DNA of 64,000 nt from CAWCAW01 sp963793645 (GTDB lineage: Bacteria > Actinomycetota > Acidimicrobiia > Acidimicrobiales > UBA8190). The notes below the pieces were generated by a model. It saw only the letters and a list, made by a program, of their open reading frames with translations, was not told where the DNA came from and ran no database searches. Position numbers and translations under genes: made by a program. The DNA lies in NCBI GenBank assembly GCA_963793645.1, contig CAWCAW010000005.1, forward strand, positions 107,517-171,516. Reading direction: 5' to 3'. Position 1 is the stretch's first letter. Every line of letters begins with the position of its first letter. This document shows positions 56,455 to 64,000 of this stretch, piece by piece.

Positions 56455-57486
56455 TCACCCGCCAGAGGAGGTGATGAGAACCTGCTTGAGGGCGTCGAAC
56501 TCCTCGAGGCACTGCCCGCTGCCGATGGCCACGCAGTTGAGGGGATCGCGAGCCACCACGATGGGCATGCCCGTCTCCTCCGACAACCGGGCATCCAACC
56601 CGTGCAGAAGGGCTCCGCCGCCGGTGAGGACGATGCCCTGCTCCATGATGTCGGCCGCCAACTCGGGCGGCGTCTTGTCGAGGGTGACCTTGACGGCGTC
56701 GATTATCGCCGTGACCGGTTCGTCGATGGCCTTGCGGATCTCGCTGGTGGACACCACCACGGTCTTGGGCAAGCCGGTGACGAGGTCGCGGCCGCGGATC
56801 TCGGCGTGCAGTTCCTCTTCGAGTTCGAAGGCGGATCCGAGCGCGATCTTGATCTCCTCGGCCGTGCGCTCCCCGAGCGCCAGGCTGTACTCCTTTTTGA
56901 TGTAGGAGATGATGGCCTCGTCCAGTTCGTCGCCACCGATGCGCACCGACTGGCTCGTCACGATGCCACCGAGCGAGATGACGGCCACCTCTGTCGTCCC
57001 TCCCCCGATGTCGACCACCATGTTGCCGGTGGGCTCGTGAACCGGAAGCCCGGCGCCGATGGCGGCGGCCATGGGCTCCTCGATGATGTACGCCTTGCGG
57101 GCACCGGCGTACTCGGCGGCTTCCATCACGGCGCGTTGCTCCACACCGGTGATGCCCGACGGGACACAGATGACCATGCGCGGCTTGGCGAAACGCCGTT
57201 GGTGCACGCGCTGGATGAAGTAGCGCAGCATCTTCTCGCAAATCTCGAAGTCGGCGATGACTCCGTCTTTCAAGGGACGGATGGCCTGAATGTGACTCGG
57301 GGTACGCCCGATCATGCGTTTGGCCTCGGCACCCACGGCCAGCGGACGACCGTCTTTGACGTTGACCGCCACCACCGAGGGCTCGTTCAAGATGATGCCG
57401 CGGCCCCTGACGTAGACCAGCGTGTTGGCCGTGCCGAGATCGACGGCCATGTCGCGGCCGAGCAAGAAAAACCGGTTGTCACCCAT
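56455..57486 (-). CDS. mreB: Rod-shape-determining actin homologue MreB
   Basis: 343 residues with phosphate-1 motif DLGTANTLVYV at about 17-27, VIGRTPSHIQAIRPLKDGVI and the C-terminal GIVLTGGGALLHGLD adenosine motif. It polymerises under the membrane and organises lateral wall synthesis together with MreC, MreD and PBP2 downstream. Presence of the complete set predicts a rod-shaped cell. ATG 57486 has GAGGTGG upstream. Confidence 0.97.
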   Translation of the reverse strand: MGDNRFFLLGRDMAVDLGTANTLVYVRGRGIILNEPSVVAVNVKDGRPLAVGAEAKRMIGRTPSHIQAIRPLKDGVIADFEICEKMLRYFIQRVHQRRFAKPRMVICVPSGITGVEQRAVMEAAEYAGARKAYIIEEPMAAAIGAGLPVHEPTGNMVVDIGGGTTEVAVISLGGIVTSQSVRIGGDELDEAIISYIKKEYSLALGERTAEEIKIALGSAFELEEELHAEIRGRDLVTGLPKTVVVSTSEIRKAIDEPVTAIIDAVKVTLDKTPPELAADIMEQGIVLTGGGALLHGLDARLSEETGMPIVVARDPLNCVAIGSGQCLEEFDALKQVLITSSGG

Positions 57487-57520
57487 ATGCTTAGATCCAC
57501 CTCGATGTCAGCACGCCTGA

Positions 57521-57537
57521 AAACCGGCTGCAGCCGG
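57521..57537 (-). terminator. Short hairpin with T-run in the mreB leader
   Basis: On the minus strand CCGGCTGCAGCCGG (57537-57524), a perfect palindrome, is followed by TTTT. It could end ndk transcripts or attenuate mreB, since it lies after the candidate mreB promoter. The stem is short (5 bp with a 4-base loop). Confidence 0.3.
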
Positions 57538-57565
57538 CGGCCACAGCGGCGCGCAAGTGCCCAAC

Positions 57566-57594
57566 AGGGTACGAGACCTCCCCGCGAGGCACAA
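57566..57594 (-). promoter_or_regulatory. Candidate mreB promoter
   Basis: On the minus strand TTGTGC (57594-57589) and TACCCT (57571-57566) are separated by exactly 17 bases, the spacing of a primary-sigma promoter. It lies about 80 bases before the mreB start, in the 156-bp gap after ndk. The boxes are seen; activity is inferred. Confidence 0.45.
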
Positions 57595-57642
57595 GACGAC
57601 GGGCCCGAGACGGGGAAGAGTTCAGGCCAACAAGGGGAAAAC

Positions 57643-58053
57643 TCAGGCCAACGCCGGGAAAAACAAATGGATCTCGCGCTGTGCCGATTGAGCGGAATCC
57701 GATCCGTGCACGAGATTCTCGGTCATCACTGAACCAAGATCGCCACGGATCGTCCCGGGAGGAGCACTGGCCGGGTCGGTCGGGCCCACAACGGTGCGCA
57801 CGATTCGCCACGTGTCCTTGGGACCTTCCACCACCAGCACCAGGGAAGGTGAACGGGTGATGAATGCAACCAAGTCATCGTAAAAGGGCTTGCCCTTGTG
57901 CTCTTCGTAGTGCCGGGCGGCCAGCTCTTCGTCGATGAGGCGAAGCTCGGCGGCTGCCAAGCGCAGCCCCTTGCGCTCGAGTCGGGAGACGATCTCCCCG
58001 GCGAGACCCCGTTCGACGGCGTCGGGCTTACAGATCACAAGGGTGCGATTCAT
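57643..58053 (-). CDS. ndk: Nucleoside-diphosphate kinase
   Basis: Balances NTP pools by phosphate transfer through His116 in NLVHGSDS. 136 residues, MNRTLVICKPDAVERGLAGE at the start, with RPFYDD-like loop KPFYDDLV and TIRGDLG. Directly downstream of folC (12 bp), in the standard folC-ndk-mreB order. Confidence 0.97.
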   Translation of the reverse strand: MNRTLVICKPDAVERGLAGEIVSRLERKGLRLAAAELRLIDEELAARHYEEHKGKPFYDDLVAFITRSPSLVLVVEGPKDTWRIVRTVVGPTDPASAPPGTIRGDLGSVMTENLVHGSDSAQSAQREIHLFFPALA

Positions 58054-58065
58054 GGCCGCAGCAGG

Positions 58066-59458
58066 CTACCCGCTCACCTGACGCCACTCGTCGCCGGCCT
58101 CCCTTTGCTCATCAGCGGGGTCGTCCGAACCGACCAGCTGACTCCGGGCTTCGGCCACGACGTAGAGCGAACCCATCACCACAACCAGGCCACCATCACC
58201 GGCGCGCGCTCGCGCCAGGGTCAAGGCGTCTCCGATGTCGTCGGTGGCCAACGCCGTGAAACCGGCCGCCCGCGCCGCCTCGGCGATGACTTCTGCGGGC
58301 ACAGCCCGCGGCGACGGTGCCGTGCAGGTCACCACCGTCTGTACCCCGGCCGGACGCAGCGCCTCCACCATGGCACTCGGGTCGCGGCCCGCCAGCATGC
58401 CCATGACCGCCACGATTTCTCCGTCGGGGGTGAGCTCGTCGGACAACGCCTGAGCCAATGCCTCGACACCGGCAACGTTGTGGGCGCCATCGAGGACGAC
58501 AACCGGGGACCCCGGCACCAACTCGATGCGACCCGGCACGCGCACCTGGGAGAAGGCGTACTCAACGACCTCTGAGGCCAGGGGGGCGCCGAAAAATGCC
58601 TCGGCCGCCGCCAACGCAGCAGCGGCGTTGTCGCCTTGATGGGCGCCGTGGAGAGGTAGGAAGACCTCGGGATAGTCGCGCGGCGGGCGTGCGAAGATCC
58701 AGCAGCCGACCTCCCACGGCAACGCGGGCTTGGTCGCAACCGAAGTCCCGGCCCCGTCGCCACACCGGAACGTGCAGTGCGTCGGCGGCGTCGCTGAACA
58801 CGGCGTCGAGCTCGGGATCGGTTTCGCCCAGCACCAACACGGCGCCGGACTTCACGATGCCCGCTTTCTCTTTGGCGATGTCGACCAAGGTGGGCCCAAG
58901 GATCTCGACGTGGTCGTAGCTCACGTTGGTCACCACCGCCACCACCGGCTCGACCACATTGGTGGCGTCCCAACGCCCACCGAGGCCGACTTCGACGACG
59001 GCCACGTCGACGGCGATGTCAGCGAACCAAACAAACGCGGCCGCCGTAAGCAACTCGAAGCGGGTGGGCGTGGCGCTCAACAGAGGTTCGAGACGCATCA
59101 GGGTGCCAAGTACCTCGACGAGCTCGGCGTCGGGAATCGGCCTACCGTCTCGGGCTAGACGTTCGTTCACCCTGGCCAAGTTGGGACTTGAGTACGTACC
59201 CACGCTCAGACCTTGGGCCATGAGCAACTCGGTGAGGATGCGAGCGGTCGAGCCCTTGCCGTTGGTGCCCGTCACATGCACAACGGGACAGGCGAGCTCA
59301 GGGTCGCCCAGGAAGCGGCATAACTCGACGATCCGTTCCAGCGTGGGAGCCGCGGCCCGCGCCGGCATGTTCAGCTCGAAGTTGACGTGCTCATCGAGCC
59401 AGGCCACGAGCTCGTGGCGTGTCGTTGGCCACAAGACGTCTCCCGACGCGTCGCTCAT
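58066..59458 (-). CDS. folC: Folylpolyglutamate/dihydrofolate synthase (one frameshift)
   Basis: Adds glutamate to folates. The N-terminal part has the P-loop VTGTNGKGSTARIL, the YSSPNL loop and NVSYDHVEILGPT. The C-terminal part (DYPEVFLPLHGAHQGDNAAA, VVLDGAHNVAG) is in another frame. The two meet at about 58,678-58,686, where the GCGCG run carries one base too many or too few after VAVGGRLLDLRTPA. The whole product is about 460 residues, normal for FolC. The valS gene that often stands between clpX and folC in actinobacteria is absent. Confidence 0.9.
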
Positions 59459-59512
59459 GAAAGGAACCGGAAACGGGTGACGGCCTCTATGGGCGCGTCG
59501 TGGCCCTGATTC

Positions 59513-60790
59513 TCAGGACGCGGCCCGGCGCGGACGAGGCGTCTTGGTCGGTTCACCTTGCGGTATCAGCGTCGGGTGGACGCGATCGAGGACGACGGAT
59601 CGGTCGATCACGCACCGACCTATATCGGTACGGCTGGGAAGGTCGTACATGACGTCGAGAAGAACCTCTTCGAGAATGGCCCTGAGCCCACGAGCCCCGG
59701 TTCCGCGCAACAGAGCCTGCTCGGCCACCGCTTCCAAGGCGTCCTCACCGAGCTCGAGCTCCACCCCGTCGAGTTCGAACACCCGCCGGTACTGCTTCAG
59801 CAAGGCATTCTTGGGCTGGATCAGGATGCGGATCAACGCCTCCTTGTCGAGACTGGAGACCGCACCGACCACCGGAAGACGACCGATGAATTCCGGAATG
59901 AGCCCGAACTTGATGAGATCCTCGGGCAACACGTGGCGCAGCACCTCGGCATCGAGGGTGTCGGAGGATCGGCGCACCTCGGCGCGAAAGCCGATGCCCT
60001 TGCGACCGATACGGCTCTCGATGATCTTGTCGAGACCAGCGAACGCACCTCCACAGATGAACAGGATGTTGGTGGTGTCGATCTGGATGAACTCTTGATG
60101 CGGATGCTTGCGCCCCCCTTGAGGTGGCACTGAAGCGGTGGTGCCCTCGAGAATCTTGAGCAGCGCTTGTTGCACGCCTTCACCCGAGACGTCTCGGGTG
60201 ATTGACGGGTTCTCGCTCTTGCGGGCGATCTTGTCGATCTCGTCGATGTAGATGATCCCGGTTTCGGCGCGCTTCACGTCGTAATCGGCGGCCTGGATCA
60301 GCTTGAGGAGAATGTTCTCGACATCCTCTCCGACGTAGCCGGCCTCGGTGAGCGCGGTGGCATCGGCGATGGCGAACGGCACGTTCAGCATGCGGGCCAG
60401 GGTCTGGGCAAGCAAAGTCTTGCCACAGCCGGTGGGCCCGAGAAGAAGGATGTTGGACTTGGCCAGCTCTACTTCCGCCGATTGCGGCGGGCCCGCCTGG
60501 ACACGCTTGTAGTGGTTGTACACCGCCACCGACAAGATCTTCTTGGCGTACTCCTGGCCGATGACGTAATCGTTCAGGAACTCGAAGATCTCCCGCGGCT
60601 TGGGTAGATCCTCAAAAGACAGGTCGCTGGTCTCGGCCAACTCCTCGGCGATGATGTCGTTACAAAGGTCGATGCACTCGTCACAGATGTACACGCCCGG
60701 ACCGGCGATGAGCTTCTTGACCTGCTTCTGGGACTTGCCACAGAAGCTGCACTTGACAAGGTCACCACCGTCACCGAACTTGGCCACCAC
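59513..60790 (-). CDS. clpX: ATP-dependent Clp protease ATP-binding subunit ClpX
   Basis: AAA+ unfoldase that feeds ClpP. 425 residues: an N-terminal zinc finger (Cys14, 17, 36, 39), Walker A GPTGCGKTLLAQ, Walker B IIYIDEIDKIA, pore loop GYVGEDVEN and the ClpX substrate loop RKHPHQEFIQID. GTG 60790, 20 bp inside the end of clpP, keeps the conserved zinc-finger spacing. The frame is intact. Confidence 0.97.
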   Translation of the reverse strand: MVAKFGDGGDLVKCSFCGKSQKQVKKLIAGPGVYICDECIDLCNDIIAEELAETSDLSFEDLPKPREIFEFLNDYVIGQEYAKKILSVAVYNHYKRVQAGPPQSAEVELAKSNILLLGPTGCGKTLLAQTLARMLNVPFAIADATALTEAGYVGEDVENILLKLIQAADYDVKRAETGIIYIDEIDKIARKSENPSITRDVSGEGVQQALLKILEGTTASVPPQGGRKHPHQEFIQIDTTNILFICGGAFAGLDKIIESRIGRKGIGFRAEVRRSSDTLDAEVLRHVLPEDLIKFGLIPEFIGRLPVVGAVSSLDKEALIRILIQPKNALLKQYRRVFELDGVELELGEDALEAVAEQALLRGTGARGLRAILEEVLLDVMYDLPSRTDIGRCVIDRSVVLDRVHPTLIPQGEPTKTPRPRRAAS

Positions 60791-60908
60791 GATCCCCCTT
60801 GCTCCGGCCCAAGCCTATGCCGCGCCCGATGGCTTCGGCAGCAGCTACGGCGTCTCGAGTAGTGATGACCTCGTCGATGAGCCCGTAGAGCACGGCCTCC
60901 TCTGCAGT
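60771..60908 (-). CDS. clpP: ClpP protease, C-terminal fragment cut by the junction
   Basis: About 46 codons survive: TAEEAVLYGLIDEVITTRDA, a typical ClpP C-terminal helix-strand, then AVAAAEAIGRGIGLGRSKGD and a TGA at 60,771 overlapping the clpX start. The catalytic Ser, His and Asp would lie in the missing N-terminal part. The gene stops matching ClpP at about 60,908, where the unrelated sigma-factor sequence begins on the other strand. Confidence 0.85.
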   Translation of the reverse strand, partial: TAEEAVLYGLIDEVITTRDAVAAAEAIGRGIGLGRSKGDRGGQVR

Positions 60909-60910
60909 GT
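60903..60910. other. Chimeric junction between two genomes
   Basis: ClpP similarity (minus strand) is continuous up to 60,908. ECF sigma similarity (plus strand) begins at 60,907 with the usual VFLKAYQRL helix but lacks the first about 40 residues. Both genes are cut in mid-domain at the same few bases, with at most 2-5 bases of shared sequence. The right side also differs in style (GCG/CGC-dense codons, plus-strand operon). No transposase, integrase or repeat marks the border. Confidence 0.8.
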
Positions 60911-61326
60911 TCTTGAAGGCCTACCAGCGCCTGACCGACTTCCGCGGGGAGGCGGCCTTCTCCACTTGGCTTTACCGCGTGGCCGCCAACCGCTGCCTGG
61001 ACCTTTTGCGCCAAAGCGCGCGGCGGCGGGAGGAGTCTTGGGAGGTCTTCGCGGAGCGCGAGGGCGCGGGCTTGAAACGGCTGCTCGCCGAGCCCGCGGA
61101 AGAGGGGCCGCGCCTCGAGGACGCGGACCTGGTCCACAAGGCCTTGAGCCGCCTGCCCGCCGACTACCGGCTCATCCTGACCCTGCGGGAGGTCGAGGGC
61201 CTCGACTACCGCGAGCTGATGCGGACGCTCGACTGCTCGATGGATTCCGTGAAGGCGAAGCTGCGTCGGGCGCGGCAAAGGCTGCGCGAGATTCTGGGAC
61301 ACATCGTGTCGTCCGGAAACGTCTAA
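60907..61326 (+). CDS. ECF sigma factor, 5' truncated by the junction
   Basis: 139 residues: part of region 2 (FLKAYQRLTDFRGEAAFSTW, LYRVAANRCLDLLRQ) and the complete region 4 (RLPADYRLILTLREVEGLDY, then RELMRTLDCSMDSVKAKLRR). The first part of region 2 is missing, and the codon at 60,907 is only the first in-frame GTG, not a real start. A zinc-finger anti-sigma gene begins 16 bp later, so this is a sigma/anti-sigma pair. Confidence 0.9.
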   Translation: MFLKAYQRLTDFRGEAAFSTWLYRVAANRCLDLLRQSARRREESWEVFAEREGAGLKRLLAEPAEEGPRLEDADLVHKALSRLPADYRLILTLREVEGLDYRELMRTLDCSMDSVKAKLRRARQRLREILGHIVSSGNV

Positions 61327-61342
61327 CTCGCGAGGGGGTCAA

Positions 61343-61816
61343 ATGGAACATAACGAGATCCAAGACAAGCTCTCCGAGCTGCGCGACGGCGAGCTGAGCC
61401 CGGCCGACCGGGGCCTGGTCGCGCGCCATCTCGAGGCCTGCGCGTCCTGCCGCGCGTCCGTCCAGGAAGACGCGCTCCTCGCGCGGGCCTTCTTCGCGCG
61501 TCCGCCGCGGCCCACCCCGCAGCAGACCGAGCTCTTCGTGCGGCGCGTGATGGCGCGGCTGCCGGCCCCGTCCCGGGCGGGGGCGTCCGTGCTCGCGTTC
61601 TGGGAGACCCTCGTGACGGCGCGCTGGCTGGCGCCGGCGCTCGGGCTGGCCTGCGCGGCCCTGCTGCTCTCCTTCGCGCCGTACGGCCGCGCGCGCGCGG
61701 AGAGAGGCGCCCCGCTGTTCGTCGCGGACGGACGCGAGGTGGTCTTGACCCCGCCCGACCTCGTCCGGCCGGCGGACCTGGGCGAAGCCCTCGACCCGGC
61801 CGGCGAGGAGCGATGA
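61343..61816 (+). CDS. Zinc-finger anti-sigma factor
   Basis: 157 residues. The N-terminal ZAS-type domain has the His-x3-Cys-x2-Cys motif in ARHLEACASCRAS (about 28-40). One transmembrane helix (WLAPALGLACAALLLSFAPY, about 94-113) follows, then a short extracytoplasmic tail. It would sequester the upstream ECF sigma factor at the membrane until a signal releases it. The stop overlaps the next start (ATGA). Confidence 0.87.
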   Translation: MEHNEIQDKLSELRDGELSPADRGLVARHLEACASCRASVQEDALLARAFFARPPRPTPQQTELFVRRVMARLPAPSRAGASVLAFWETLVTARWLAPALGLACAALLLSFAPYGRARAERGAPLFVADGREVVLTPPDLVRPADLGEALDPAGEER

Positions 61817-62196
61817 CGCCGGCCGGACGCGCCTTCGCGGCCGTCTCCCTGCTCAGCCTGCTGAGCGGGGCGGCGCTCGGCTCGTGGGGCCAGCGGGTGG
61901 TGCTCCACCGGCGGCAGCGCGCCGAGACCTTCGACGCCCAGCGCGCGCTCGAGCATCTCGACCACGAGCTGGGGCTGGACGCGCGGCAGAAGGAGGCCGT
62001 GAAAAAGATATTATTGGCCAGGCAGCAGGAGGCCGCGGCGATGGAGAAGGATCGGCACCACCGCATCGCGGACGAGAGACGAGCGGCCCGGGCGGAGATC
62101 GTCCGGGAGCTGACGCCCGAGCAGCGCCCGAAGTTTCAGGCGCTCTGCGACCGCGCGGACAAGAGGATTCAAGAACGTTGGCCCGACGAGAAATAA
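61813..62196 (+). CDS. Spy/CpxP-like periplasmic protein
   Basis: 127 residues: an N-terminal hydrophobic segment (FAAVSLLSLLSGAALGSW), then long amphipathic helices with the family-type LTPEQRPKFQAL motif near the C-terminus and a first LGLDARQKEAV half-motif. Such proteins act as periplasmic chaperones or stress sensors in Gram-negative bacteria, often beside ECF sigma or Cpx systems. It is co-translated with the anti-sigma gene. Confidence 0.75.
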   Translation: MTPAGRAFAAVSLLSLLSGAALGSWGQRVVLHRRQRAETFDAQRALEHLDHELGLDARQKEAVKKILLARQQEAAAMEKDRHHRIADERRAARAEIVRELTPEQRPKFQALCDRADKRIQERWPDEK

Positions 62197-62972
62197 GAGC
62201 CTGGGCGTGCGCGGGACTGCTCCTGCTCGCCGCCTCGGCGGCGCGCGCGGGCTTCTGGGGGCGAGACGCGCTGACGAGCTCCTGGGCCGTCACGCCGCCG
62301 CGCGCGGACGGTGACGACTCGGACTGGTCGGAGAGCGACGGCTACGAGGACGACGGCCTCGGCGTCGCGGCCATGAACAACGGCACCGACCTCTATTTGA
62401 AGCTCACGGCGAGCACGCGGGAAGGCCGCGCGCAGCTCACCGGGATCGCGCGCCAGGACGTCGCGCTCTGGTTCTTCGCGGCCGACGGCAAGACCCGCGC
62501 CTGGGGACTGCGCATGCCCTACAGCCGGATGACGCCGCCCGACGAGGACGAGCTGCGCTACGGTCCGGTCGTCACCGCGGGCGCGCAGTCCAGCCGCGAG
62601 CCCGAGCTGCTCCAGACGAGCGGCGTCCCGGCCTCGTCGGGCACCGTCGTGTCCACGGCGGCGTGGCCCACGGACATGATGTTTCGCCTGGGCTTCTCCG
62701 GGCGGCGCCCCGTGTGGCACCTGCGCCTGCCGCTGGCGAGGCTGACGCCGGACAAGAAGGGCGTCTATCCGCTCGATTTCCTCGTGACGGGCAAAGGCAC
62801 GCGCCTGCCCGCGGCCCCGCACCCGCCGCCCGCGGCGAAGGAGGAGGGAGGCAGGCGCGGAGGGGGGGCTCACGGCGGCGAGTCGGCCCCGCGTGAGGAT
62901 TCCGGGAAACTGGAGCCGGTCGAGTTCAACCTGACGCTGCGCCTGACCCGAGACCCGGCCCTGACGCGTTGA
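62178..62972 (+). CDS. Secreted protein with a CBM9/DOMON-like beta domain
   Basis: 264 residues from TTG 62178, overlapping the Spy-like gene by 19 bp. The signal peptide (MARREIRAWACAGLLLLAAS, cleaved after ARA) is clear. The mature part opens PRADGDDSDWSES and NNGTDLYLKLTAST, resembling the start of CBM9/DOMON-like beta-sandwich domains. It continues to about residue 210, then a Gly/Glu/Ala/Pro linker and a final strand. Exact function is unknown. It ends the sigma-factor operon; 70 bp follow before the Mur ligase. Confidence 0.6.
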   Translation: MARREIRAWACAGLLLLAASAARAGFWGRDALTSSWAVTPPRADGDDSDWSESDGYEDDGLGVAAMNNGTDLYLKLTASTREGRAQLTGIARQDVALWFFAADGKTRAWGLRMPYSRMTPPDEDELRYGPVVTAGAQSSREPELLQTSGVPASSGTVVSTAAWPTDMMFRLGFSGRRPVWHLRLPLARLTPDKKGVYPLDFLVTGKGTRLPAAPHPPPAAKEEGGRRGGGAHGGESAPREDSGKLEPVEFNLTLRLTRDPALTR

Positions 62973-63042
62973 GGCGCGGCTCCGACCGCGCCGAGCGGCC
63001 GCTCGCGGCGCGAGGCGGCCCGGAAATTGGGATGATATCCCC

Positions 63043-64000
63043 GTGAAGGTCCACTTCGTCGGCGTCGCGGGCACGGGCATGAGCGCCTTGGCTCAGCTGC
63101 GCGCGCTCTCCGGCGACGCGGTGACGGGCTCGGACCGCCTCGCGGACCAGGAGGGCTTGGGCCGGGTCCGGGAGCGTCTGGCGGCCGCGGGCATCGTCTT
63201 CCACCCGCAGGACGGCAGCGGGCTGGCCGCCGACACGGGGCGCGTGATCGTCTCCACCGCCATCGAGGAGAACAACCCCGACTTGAAGCGGGCGCGCGAG
63301 CTCCGCCTGCCCGTCGTGCACCGCGCCGACGAGCTGGCGGAGCTCGCGGGCCGGCACCGCACCGTGGCCGTCGCGGGCACCAGCGGAAAGTCCACGGTGA
63401 CCGCGATGGTCTTCCACATCCTCCAGGCGGCCGGGCGCTCGCCGTCCTTGGCCGCGGGGGCGAACCTGATCTCCTTGCGCCGGCGCGGGCTCGTGGGCAA
63501 CGCCTGGAAGGGGAAGTCGGACCTGCTCGTCATGGAGGCCGACGAGAGCGACGGCACGCTGACGCGCTACCGCTCCGCCGTGGGGGTCTTGCTCAACATC
63601 AGCAAGGACCATAAGGAGACGGCCGAGCTCGAGGGCTTGTTCCGCCGGTTCCGGGAGCGCAGCGAGCGCTTCGTGGTCAACGCGGACGCGTCCGCCTTGG
63701 CCGGGTTCCAGGAGGGCGCGCTGACCTACGGGTTCTCCGCGGGCGCCGTCCGCGGGCGAGACCTGGAGCTGGCGCCCGACTCCTCGCGGTTCTCGGTCGA
63801 CGGCGCCGCCGTCGTCGTGCCCGCGCCCGGGCGGCACAACGCGGAGAACGCGCTGGCCGCGCTGGCGGCCTGCGCCGTGCTCGACGTGGCGCCGGCCGCG
63901 GGCGCGGCGGCCCTGGCGACGTTCGCGGGGGTGGCGCGGCGCTTCGAGAGCCTGGGCGCCGCGCGGGGAGTGGAGGTGGTCGACGACTTCGCGCACAACC
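63043..64000 (+). CDS. Mur ligase, MurC/Mpl family (3' end beyond the window)
   Basis: 319 codons are present, starting at GTG 63043. The N-terminal UDP-binding domain opens VHFVGVAGTGMSALAQL and VTGSDR. The ATP-binding P-loop is VAVAGTSGKSTVTAM, followed by VMEADESDGTL, NISKDHKE and GRHNAENALAALAAC. The window ends at VVDDFAHN. MurC usually shows GIGGIGMS and DDYGHHP, and Mpl GICGTFMG and DDFAHHP; this protein mixes both. It adds L-alanine, or a peptide, to UDP-MurNAc. Presence in the segment right of the junction shows that both genomes contribute essential wall genes. Confidence 0.88.
   Translation, partial: MKVHFVGVAGTGMSALAQLRALSGDAVTGSDRLADQEGLGRVRERLAAAGIVFHPQDGSGLAADTGRVIVSTAIEENNPDLKRARELRLPVVHRADELAELAGRHRTVAVAGTSGKSTVTAMVFHILQAAGRSPSLAAGANLISLRRRGLVGNAWKGKSDLLVMEADESDGTLTRYRSAVGVLLNISKDHKETAELEGLFRRFRERSERFVVNADASALAGFQEGALTYGFSAGAVRGRDLELAPDSSRFSVDGAAVVVPAPGRHNAENALAALAACAVLDVAPAAGAAALATFAGVARRFESLGAARGVEVVDDFAHN

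Noticed and set aside
57622..57662. Two similar 20-bp stretches (TCAGGCCAAC then GGGAAAA) at the end of ndk
   Set aside because: Only a short imperfect duplication of the ndk stop region; no stem and no known element matches.

Overview
The window is a high-GC contig that is almost entirely (1 to about 60,905) a stretch of chromosomal housekeeping genes from an actinobacterium. I favour a deep-branching one of the Acidimicrobiia type, because of the gene order (clpP-clpX-folC-ndk-mreBCD-mrdA-rng-rplU-rpmA-obgE-proBA and xerC-whiG-rpsB-tsf-pyrH-frr-cdsA-dxr-rseP-ispG // rimP-nusA-infB-rbfA-truB-ribF-rpsO-pnp-M16 peptidase-dapB-dapA-rnj), a class II DAHP synthase, a WhiG-type sigma factor, an MtrAB/LpqB-like locus, an LLM (probably F420-dependent) oxidoreductase and a DUF222/HNH protein. 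The lineage call is an inference from gene content, not from a marker-gene tree.

Layout. 1-11.5 kb: RNA decay and lysine biosynthesis (rnj, dapA, dapB, pnp, rpsO, M16 protease), interrupted by a TetR regulator with a ferritin-like diiron protein, a DUF222-HNH gene and a second TetR gene. 11.6-18.8 kb: the ribF-truB-rbfA-infB-nusA-rimP translation operon, read right to left, with a candidate promoter and terminator-like hairpin in its leader. 19-20.4 kb: a divergent archaeal/eukaryotic-type prolyl-tRNA synthetase. 20.4-31 kb: ispG, rseP, dxr, cdsA, frr, pyrH, tsf, rpsB, whiG, xerC. 31-35.7 kb on the plus strand: an orphan solute-binding lipoprotein, then a response regulator, a histidine kinase and a GerMN lipoprotein. 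35.6-39.1 kb: rsfS, nadD, an LLM oxidoreductase and aroG. 39.4-43.5 kb: a secreted six-repeat protein with a GH25-like tail, then a MoxR ATPase/VWA pair. 43.5-60.8 kb: proA, proB, obgE, rpmA, rplU, rng, a B12/radical-SAM pair, mrdA, mreD, mreC, mreB, ndk, folC, clpX and the 3' end of clpP.

Two sequence-quality signals matter to any user. First, from about 39.8 to 58.7 kb, eight genes (six-repeat protein, obgE, rplU, rng, radical SAM, mrdA, mreD, folC) carry single-base frameshifts although both halves of each protein are well conserved. Several of these genes are normally essential, so the shifts are most likely consensus errors. Second, at 60,903-60,910 clpP is cut in mid-gene and fused back-to-back to an ECF sigma factor that is itself cut at its 5' end. 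Everything to the right (sigma factor, zinc-finger anti-sigma, Spy/CpxP-like protein, secreted CBM9-like protein, MurC/Mpl ligase) looks like a different, Gram-negative-type bacterium. I read this as a chimeric join in a metagenome assembly.

No intergenic stretch exceeds 300 bases; the longest are 39,149-39,401 and 10,984-11,220, where I see no gene. I found no tRNA, rRNA, CRISPR, IS element or prophage, and no convincing undescribed system. The least explained items are the TetR/diiron locus with its perfect palindrome, the six-repeat secreted protein, the rimP leader hairpin, and the charged low-complexity extensions on many RNA-related proteins.
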